Assembly (NCBI GenBank): GCA_047626725.1
Contig: JBLHSG010000014.1
Coordinates: forward strand, 48,723 to 112,722
Length of the DNA: 64,000 nucleotides
From: Ascidiaceihabitans sp034111945
GTDB taxonomy: Bacteria > Pseudomonadota > Alphaproteobacteria > Rhodobacterales > Rhodobacteraceae
Direction of reading: 5' to 3'
Below, piece by piece: positions 59,386 to 64,000 of the stretch. How positions within the stretch are numbered: the stretch's first letter is position 1; the number at the start of each line of letters is the position of its first letter. The notes below the pieces were generated by a model. The model was not told where the DNA came from. It made no database searches and was given only the letters and a program-made list of their open reading frames with translations. A program made the position numbers and the translations under genes.

Positions 59386-61530
59386 ATGACCGATTTTATT
59401 GCCAAATCAGAGCTGCGCGTCGCGCCAGAGCTTGCCACGTTTATCGAAACCGCAGCGTTGCCGGGCACCGGTGTTGATGTTGATGCATTCTGGACAGGGT
59501 TTTCTAAGCTGGTTCACGAACGAGGCCCACAGAACCGCGGACTGCTGGAAAAGCGCGAAGCGATCCAAGCGCAAGTCGATGCATGGCACGTTGAACACCG
59601 CGGCGCGAACCATGACGCCGCCGCCTACAAAGCGTTCCTGCAAGAGATCGGTTATCTGGTTCCTGAAGGGGACAAATTCGAAATCGATACCGCCAACGTT
59701 GATCCCGAAATTGCATCAGTCGCAGGCCCGCAATTGGTTGTGCCAATCACCAATGCTCGTTTTGCATTAAACGCCGCGAACGCCCGCTGGGGCAGCTTGT
59801 ATGACGGATTTTACGGCACCGACGCGATGGGCAGCACACCGCCAGCCGGGGGCTATAACCAAGGCCGCGGCGCACGGGTCGTTGCACGCGCACGGGTTTT
59901 CCTGGACGAAGCATTCCCGATTGATGGCACCAGCCACGCCGACGCGCGTCGTTATTCAGTGCGCAAAGGCGCGTTGATGGTTGATGATTGCCCGCTGGAC
60001 CACCCCGAGAAATTTGTCGGCTACAAAGGCCACCCAAAAGCCCCGTCTTCGATTTTGTTGCGCAACAACGGGCTGCACGTCGAACTGGTGTTTGACCGCA
60101 CCCATTCGATTGGCAGCCGCGATCAGGCTGGCCTTGCCGATGTGGTCATGGAAAGCGCTGTGTCCGCGATTATGGATTGCGAAGATTCCGTGGCCTGCGT
60201 GGATGCAGAGGATAAAGTCGCGGCCTACACCAACTGGCTTGGCCTGATGCGAGGCGATCTAGAGGAAACATTCAGTAAGAATGGCGCGCAGATGACCCGC
60301 AAAATGGCGGATGATCGTGAGTTTGTCACGCCAGACGGCGGTGCGATGACGATCAAAGGGCGCGCGCTGATGTTGATCCGCAATGTCGGACATCTGATGA
60401 CGAACCCGGCGATTTTGGATCGTGACGGCAACGAAGTGTTCGAAGGTCTGATGGACGCAATGGTGACCACGTTGATCGCGATGCATGATCTGCAACGTGA
60501 CGGCGGCAATTCGGTCAAAGGATCGGTTTATGTGGTGAAACCCAAAATGCACGGGCCCGAAGAGGTTGCCTTTGCCGACGGGACATTCACCGCCGTTGAA
60601 CAGATTTTGGGCCTGCCGCAGAACACCGTCAAAATCGGCATCATGGACGAAGAGCGCCGCACCACGGTGAACCTAAAGGAATGTATCCGCGCCGCCAAAA
60701 GCCGTGTGGCATTCATTAACACCGGTTTTCTGGATCGCACTGGCGACGAAATCCACACCTCGATGGAAGCGGGCCCGTTTTCACGCAAGGATTTCATCAA
60801 AGGCAAATCATGGATCGCGGCGTACGAAGATCAGAACGTCGACATCGGTTTGGACTGCGGCCTGTCAGGGCGCGCACAGATCGGCAAAGGCATGTGGGCG
60901 ATGCCCGATTTGATGGCCGCGATGCTAGAGCAAAAGATCGGCCACCCGAAATCCGGCGCCAACTGTGCGTGGGTGCCAAGCCCGACGGCGGCGACGTTGC
61001 ACGCGCTGCACTATCATAAGGTCGATGTGTTTGCCGTTCAGGACAAGCTAAAGGCAGGCGGACGTCGCGCGCACGTTGAAACGGTCTTGGAAATTCCGCT
61101 GGCGACCTACCAGAAATGGACCGATGCGCAGAAAATCCGCGAAGTCGAAAACAACGCCCAAGGTATCTTGGGGTATGTTGTGCGCTGGGTCGATCAGGGC
61201 GTTGGCTGTTCCAAAGTGCCGGACATGAACAATGTCGGGCTGATGGAAGACCGCGCAACCTGCCGGATTTCAGCGCAGCACATGGCCAACTGGCTGCATC
61301 ACGGCGTTGTTGACGCACAGCAAGTCATGGCCGCAATGCGCAAAATGGCCGAAGTTGTGGATCAGCAAAACGCAGGCGATGCGGCGTATAACCCGATGTC
61401 ACCCGGATTTGACGGGATCGCATTTCAAGCGGCCTGTGATCTGGTCCTGAAGGGGCGCACCCAACCGTCTGGCTACACAGAACCCGTCTTGCACGCGCGC
61501 CGTTTGGAATTCAAAGCAGCAGCGAAATAA
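59386..61530 (+). CDS. glcB: Malate synthase G
   Basis: This 714-residue protein is the single-chain isoform G. It shows the N-terminal region typical of MSG (the insert with VELVFDRTHSIGSRDQAGLA) and the barrel motifs NVGHLMTNPAILDRDGNEVF and AWVPSPTAATLHALHYHKVD. It condenses glyoxylate with acetyl-CoA to malate in glyoxylate use. A GlcG gene follows, the usual glyoxylate/glycolate pairing, and a REP hairpin lies between them. Confidence 0.97.
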   Translation: MTDFIAKSELRVAPELATFIETAALPGTGVDVDAFWTGFSKLVHERGPQNRGLLEKREAIQAQVDAWHVEHRGANHDAAAYKAFLQEIGYLVPEGDKFEIDTANVDPEIASVAGPQLVVPITNARFALNAANARWGSLYDGFYGTDAMGSTPPAGGYNQGRGARVVARARVFLDEAFPIDGTSHADARRYSVRKGALMVDDCPLDHPEKFVGYKGHPKAPSSILLRNNGLHVELVFDRTHSIGSRDQAGLADVVMESAVSAIMDCEDSVACVDAEDKVAAYTNWLGLMRGDLEETFSKNGAQMTRKMADDREFVTPDGGAMTIKGRALMLIRNVGHLMTNPAILDRDGNEVFEGLMDAMVTTLIAMHDLQRDGGNSVKGSVYVVKPKMHGPEEVAFADGTFTAVEQILGLPQNTVKIGIMDEERRTTVNLKECIRAAKSRVAFINTGFLDRTGDEIHTSMEAGPFSRKDFIKGKSWIAAYEDQNVDIGLDCGLSGRAQIGKGMWAMPDLMAAMLEQKIGHPKSGANCAWVPSPTAATLHALHYHKVDVFAVQDKLKAGGRRAHVETVLEIPLATYQKWTDAQKIREVENNAQGILGYVVRWVDQGVGCSKVPDMNNVGLMEDRATCRISAQHMANWLHHGVVDAQQVMAAMRKMAEVVDQQNAGDAAYNPMSPGFDGIAFQAACDLVLKGRTQPSGYTEPVLHARRLEFKAAAK

Positions 61531-61541
61531 CCCATTCAAAT

Positions 61542-61563
61542 GGTGGACTGAAATCCACCTTAC
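61542..61563 (-). repeat. REP hairpin R3 (glcB-glcG gap)
   Basis: Minus strand: GTAA followed by GGTGGA, a 6-base loop and TCCACC. It is a slightly degenerate member of the same family (shorter stem). Confidence 0.55.
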
Positions 61564-61576
61564 GAGGAGAACTGAG

Positions 61577-61999
61577 ATGATCAATCTAAGAAAAGCCCGT
61601 GTGCTAATCCGCAAAACCCTTGAAAAAGGCCGCGAGATGGAACTGAAACCATTGTCGGTTGTGGTTCTGGACGCCGGTGGACATGTGCAAGCATTCGAGC
61701 GCGAAGATGGCGCAGCACCGGGTCGTTTCGCGATTGCCCACGGCAAAGCCTACGGCAGCATCATGTTGGGCATGGCTGGCACCGCGCAAATGGCACGCGC
61801 TGATGCGCAGGCGTATTTCATGGATGCCGTGAACGGTGTTTTTGGCGGGCAGGTTATCCCTGTGCCGGGCGGCGTTTTGATCCGTGGGCGCAAAGGTGAA
61901 GTGATCGGCGCACTGGGCGTGACTGGCGATTCATCAGACAACGATCTGATCGCAGCGATGGCTGGGCTCGAAGGCGCAGGCCTCGAAGGCGAAGGTTAA
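61577..61999 (+). CDS. glcG: GlcG/HbpS heme-binding domain family protein
   Basis: The 140-residue protein matches the GlcG/HbpS (DUF336) fold: a start helix LRKARVLIRKTLEKGREMEL, then SVVVLDAGGHVQAFEREDGA, and GGQVIPVPGGVLIRGRKGEV (continuing IGALGV). Family members bind heme or degradation products, or act as accessory proteins of glycolate use. Placement next to glcB supports a link with glyoxylate or glycolate metabolism. The gene starts 46 bases after glcB with AGGAGAA upstream. Confidence 0.9.
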   Translation: MINLRKARVLIRKTLEKGREMELKPLSVVVLDAGGHVQAFEREDGAAPGRFAIAHGKAYGSIMLGMAGTAQMARADAQAYFMDAVNGVFGGQVIPVPGGVLIRGRKGEVIGALGVTGDSSDNDLIAAMAGLEGAGLEGEG

Positions 62000-62114
62000 T
62001 CCCTATTGCGGATTTGCGCACACATGAGTGCGCGCGTACAATCGGGGGGGCGGGCTGTTCATAGCGCGCCCCTTTATTTATATCAGGTCATACACAGACA
62101 GTAACGAGGATGTT

Positions 62115-62894
62115 ATGGCCCGACCTATCATTGGTATTATTTCCAACTCTCACATGATCAGCGATCAATACGAAGTTCACGCCGGCGGTGTGATCAACGT
62201 CGAAGCGGTGGCAGAGGTGACAGGTGGCTTGCCGTTGCTGGTGCCCGCCGATCCCGATTACGTCAAAATCGAAGACCTGATGGCGCATTGCGCAGGTTTT
62301 GTTTTCACTGGCGGACGCCCGAACGTACACCCCGAAGAATACGGCGAAGAAGAAACCGCAGCTCACGGCGATTTTGACCGCAAGCGCGATGCTTTAGCGT
62401 TGCCACTGATCCGCGCCTGTGTCGAAAAGGGTTTGCCGATTTTGGGCATTTGCCGCGGCTTTCAAGAAGTAAACGTGGCGATGGGCGGATCGCTTTATCC
62501 TGAAATTCGCGATTTACCGGGGCGCACGAACCACCGCATGCCGCCCGAGGGCACGATCGAGGAAAAATTTGCGCTGCGCCATGCTGTGACGTTTTCGGAC
62601 GGTGGGGTATTTCATCAACTGATGGGCGCGCGCGAAGTCATGACGAATACGCTGCACGGGCAGGGGATCAAGCAGGCCGGCCCACGGGTTGTTGTCGACG
62701 GGCTAGCGCCTGATGGCACGCCCGAAGCGATTTACGTCGAGGGCGCACCGGGGTTCACGATGTCGGTGCAGTGGCATCCGGAATGGAATGCTGGCTGTGA
62801 TCCCGTGTCGCGCCCGTTGTTCGAAGCCTTTGGTGAAGCCGTTGGCGCGTGGGATAAATTTTGCGAAGTGCGACCAGCGTTAAAGTTGGCGTAA
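62115..62894 (+). CDS. Class I glutamine amidotransferase-like hydrolase (peptidase C26, PuuD-like)
   Basis: This 259-residue protein has the nucleophile elbow LGICRGFQEVNVAMGGSLY (Cys near residue 115) and the catalytic His/Glu in VQWHPEWN near 220. PuuD-like enzymes hydrolyse gamma-glutamyl-GABA in putrescine use; the substrate here is not proven. The ATG at 62115 (MARPIIGIISN) has ACGAGGA upstream; the frame is open to 62028 without a better start. Confidence 0.88.
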   Translation: MARPIIGIISNSHMISDQYEVHAGGVINVEAVAEVTGGLPLLVPADPDYVKIEDLMAHCAGFVFTGGRPNVHPEEYGEEETAAHGDFDRKRDALALPLIRACVEKGLPILGICRGFQEVNVAMGGSLYPEIRDLPGRTNHRMPPEGTIEEKFALRHAVTFSDGGVFHQLMGAREVMTNTLHGQGIKQAGPRVVVDGLAPDGTPEAIYVEGAPGFTMSVQWHPEWNAGCDPVSRPLFEAFGEAVGAWDKFCEVRPALKLA

Positions 62895-62907
62895 GAATAG
62901 ACCGTGG

Positions 62908-62930
62908 GGCGTGCGTCACGCACGCCTTAC
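62908..62930 (-). repeat. REP hairpin R4 (just downstream of the RAYT gene)
   Basis: Minus strand: GTAA followed by GGCGTGCG-TGA-CGCACGCC, a perfect 8-bp stem. It lies four bases beyond the RAYT stop codon. Confidence 0.75.
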
Positions 62931-62934
62931 CCCC

Positions 62935-63477
62935 TTAGGCCGATAGCGAATTTGCAGCTTTAAACGGCAAATACGCAGCGCCCGCAGATGCATTTGTATC
63001 GTACGTTCCCTCGCGAACAGCCCGGTGGATTGAACTGTAGGACCAGTCTTGCGGGCGGGCGACCAACCCTGCCTGAACTGGCGCGGAAAAAATCATGTGG
63101 CGGTGTGCCTCAATATCGTCCGAGGTCTTTAGGTGGTGTTCCCAAAACCGGCGCTGCCAAATGCCTTTGTCGCCGCGACGCGCAGCAATCGGATCACGAT
63201 GTTCTGGCGTCGGCAATCCGCGTGAAAAATGTGATTTCAACATCCGCCACCGCGTCGAAAAATCAGCATCATCGGGCGGTAAGGTCCAGATTGTATGAAT
63301 GACCGCCGGAAGCACGACGATTTCGGTGATTTCAAATGGATAGCGCTCGCGCGTGAGGCGCATTGAATTGCGCAAACGGGCAATATGCCGGATCAGCAGA
63401 TCACTGTTGCGATCGGCGAGTCTGACAGTGAAAAACAGTGTAGCACCTGGGCGCTTTGTGCGGATGTAATTTGACAT
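62935..63477 (-). CDS. REP-associated tyrosine transposase (RAYT, Y1_Tnp/TnpA_REP), probably degenerate active site
   Basis: This 180-residue protein of the IS200-like RAYT family has the N-terminal ATLFFTVRLADRNSDLLIRH, the stretch TLPPDDADFSTRWRMLKSHF, then IWQRRFWEHHLKTSDDIEAH and LVARPQDWSYSSIHRAV, all recognisable RAYT features. Two catalytic spots look changed: the HUH motif reads PAVIHTIW where relatives have PDHxH, losing the first His, and the later YIHxNPVKHG-type helix with the nucleophilic Tyr reads MIFSAPVQAG. The frame is intact. It is flanked by REP hairpins (R4 downstream, R5 and R6 upstream), the layout of a REPtron. Confidence 0.88.
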   Translation of the reverse strand: MSNYIRTKRPGATLFFTVRLADRNSDLLIRHIARLRNSMRLTRERYPFEITEIVVLPAVIHTIWTLPPDDADFSTRWRMLKSHFSRGLPTPEHRDPIAARRGDKGIWQRRFWEHHLKTSDDIEAHRHMIFSAPVQAGLVARPQDWSYSSIHRAVREGTYDTNASAGAAYLPFKAANSLSA

Positions 63478-63537
63478 GCCCCAAGCCTAGCCCGATCGTA
63501 GTTAAGCGAGGATTAACGCGCGGCTGGGCAAACGTCA

Positions 63538-63561
63538 GGCGGGGGATTACCCCCACCTTAC
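63538..63561 (-). repeat. REP hairpin R5 (upstream of the RAYT gene)
   Basis: Minus strand: GTAA followed by GGTGGGGG-TAAT-CCCCCGCC, eight pairs with one mismatch and a 4-base loop. It lies 60 bases upstream of the RAYT start. Confidence 0.7.
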
Positions 63562-63573
63562 ACTCCATTACCC

Positions 63574-63596
63574 GTAAGGTGTGCGTGTTGCACACC
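63574..63596 (+). repeat. REP hairpin R6 (inverted relative to R5)
   Basis: Plus strand: GTAA followed by GGTGTGCG-TGT-TGCACACC (one G-T pair). Together with R5, 12 bases away and in the opposite orientation, it forms an inverted REP pair, as in BIMEs. Confidence 0.7.
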
Positions 63597-63607
63597 AACC
63601 CCGTCAA

Positions 63608-64000
63608 CTACATCTGTCCGCCGGCGATTTCGATGTTTTGACCGTTGATGCTTTGTGATCCTGGGCCAACCAGCCACGACATTGCGGCGGCCACTTCGTC
63701 ACATTCAACCAAACGGCGATGGCGATTGGTATTGACCATGATCCCCAGCGCTTTTTCGTGACTGATGCCCGCGCGCGTTGCGATGCTTTCTGTATTCCGC
63801 GTCACGATTTCCGTATCCACATACCCCGGACAAATGGAATTGAACGTCATGCCTGTGCCCATGTAATCCTCGCTTAAGGACCGGATCAGGCCGATCATGC
63901 CGTGCTTGGAGGCAGAATAACACGCAGCCCCCGGCACGCCGCGAATGCCCGCAATTGAGGACACGGCAATCACGCGCCCCCAGTCGGTGTGACGCATTGA
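63608..64000 (-). CDS. Short-chain dehydrogenase, C-terminal part (3-hydroxybutyrate dehydrogenase-like; runs off the window)
   Basis: 131 codons are visible and the 5' end lies outside. It has the catalytic SSIAGIRGVPG (Ser) and the YSASKHG motif (Tyr and Lys), then NSICPGYVDTEIVTRNTESI and the C-terminal SINGQNIEIAGGQM. This is a classical SDR; the PGYVDTE region and overall pattern resemble 3-hydroxybutyrate dehydrogenase and 3-oxoacyl-ACP-reductase-like enzymes. The Rossmann motif that would fix coenzyme use is not in the window. Confidence 0.9.
   Translation of the reverse strand, partial: SMRHTDWGRVIAVSSIAGIRGVPGAACYSASKHGMIGLIRSLSEDYMGTGMTFNSICPGYVDTEIVTRNTESIATRAGISHEKALGIMVNTNRHRRLVECDEVAAAMSWLVGPGSQSINGQNIEIAGGQM

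Noticed and set aside
1..64000. CRISPR arrays, prophage genes, integrases and restriction-modification systems
   Set aside because: None was seen. The only mobile signal is the RAYT gene and the REP hairpins.

Overview
The window looks like chromosomal DNA from a marine member of the Rhodobacteraceae (Roseobacter group, Alphaproteobacteria). The clues are a moderately GC-rich composition, DUF2484 genes between murC and murB, a cobS/cobT cluster next to bolA and a DnaJ-domain gene, an alphaproteobacterial his arrangement, a DUF1127 gene followed by CCUCCUCCC hairpins (CcsR type), and binding motifs of the CtrA and GTTC-N7-GTTC LexA types. Genes are tightly packed, with many ATGA overlaps and no prophage or CRISPR array. 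The species cannot be named from this window alone.

Layout. 1-2.0 kb: 5' part of a hydantoinase/oxoprolinase gene with a LysR regulator behind it and an LTTR-type palindrome between them. 2.0-4.2 kb: hemP coupled to a Cys-rich small protein gene, then a porin. 4.6-6.7 kb: tRNA-Tyr, rlmB, a zinc-ribbon protein and a CoA-binding protein. 6.7-10.7 kb: histidine genes hisE, hisF, hisA, hisH and hisB, broken by a divergent DUF2147 gene. 10.8-13.6 kb: a stand-alone Lrp ligand domain, tRNA-Gly, a MAPEG protein, the DUF1127-CcsR-like locus and the Mrp/ApbC Fe-S carrier.

13.6-38.3 kb: the division and cell wall (dcw) cluster in order: a long mraZ leader, mraZ, rsmH, ftsL, ftsI, murE, murF, mraY, murD, then a reversed flavoprotein gene and a peroxiredoxin-like gene, then ftsW, murG, murC, four small membrane-protein genes, murB, ddl, ftsQ, ftsA, ftsZ, lpxC and bamD. 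Together these make UDP-MurNAc-pentapeptide and lipid II and build the divisome; lpxC and bamD add the first committed lipid A step and outer-membrane protein assembly. recN and a ClC chloride channel follow.

41.7-49.9 kb: DUF427, aminopeptidase P, cobT, a racemase-like gene, cobS (the CobS and CobT subunits of the aerobic cobaltochelatase), a membrane protein, a DnaJ-domain protein and bolA. 49.9-59.3 kb: a hot-dog thioesterase, a Sel1-like secreted protein, gatB, several uncharacterised proteins, a transglycosylase-like lysozyme-fold protein, pepN and DUF2256. 59.4-64 kb: malate synthase G with GlcG, a class I glutamine amidotransferase-like hydrolase, a REP-associated tyrosine transposase flanked by REP hairpins, and a truncated short-chain dehydrogenase.

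The most interesting signals are non-coding or mobile. They are (i) four hairpins with anti-Shine-Dalgarno-like loops after the DUF1127 gene; (ii) six GTAA-headed REP hairpins, three of them around a RAYT gene that seems to have lost its HUH first histidine and its catalytic tyrosine; and (iii) a roughly 700-nt mraZ leader with four TGGGR repeats, a LexA-like site and a terminator hairpin, resembling the UpsM leader RNA of Rhodobacter.
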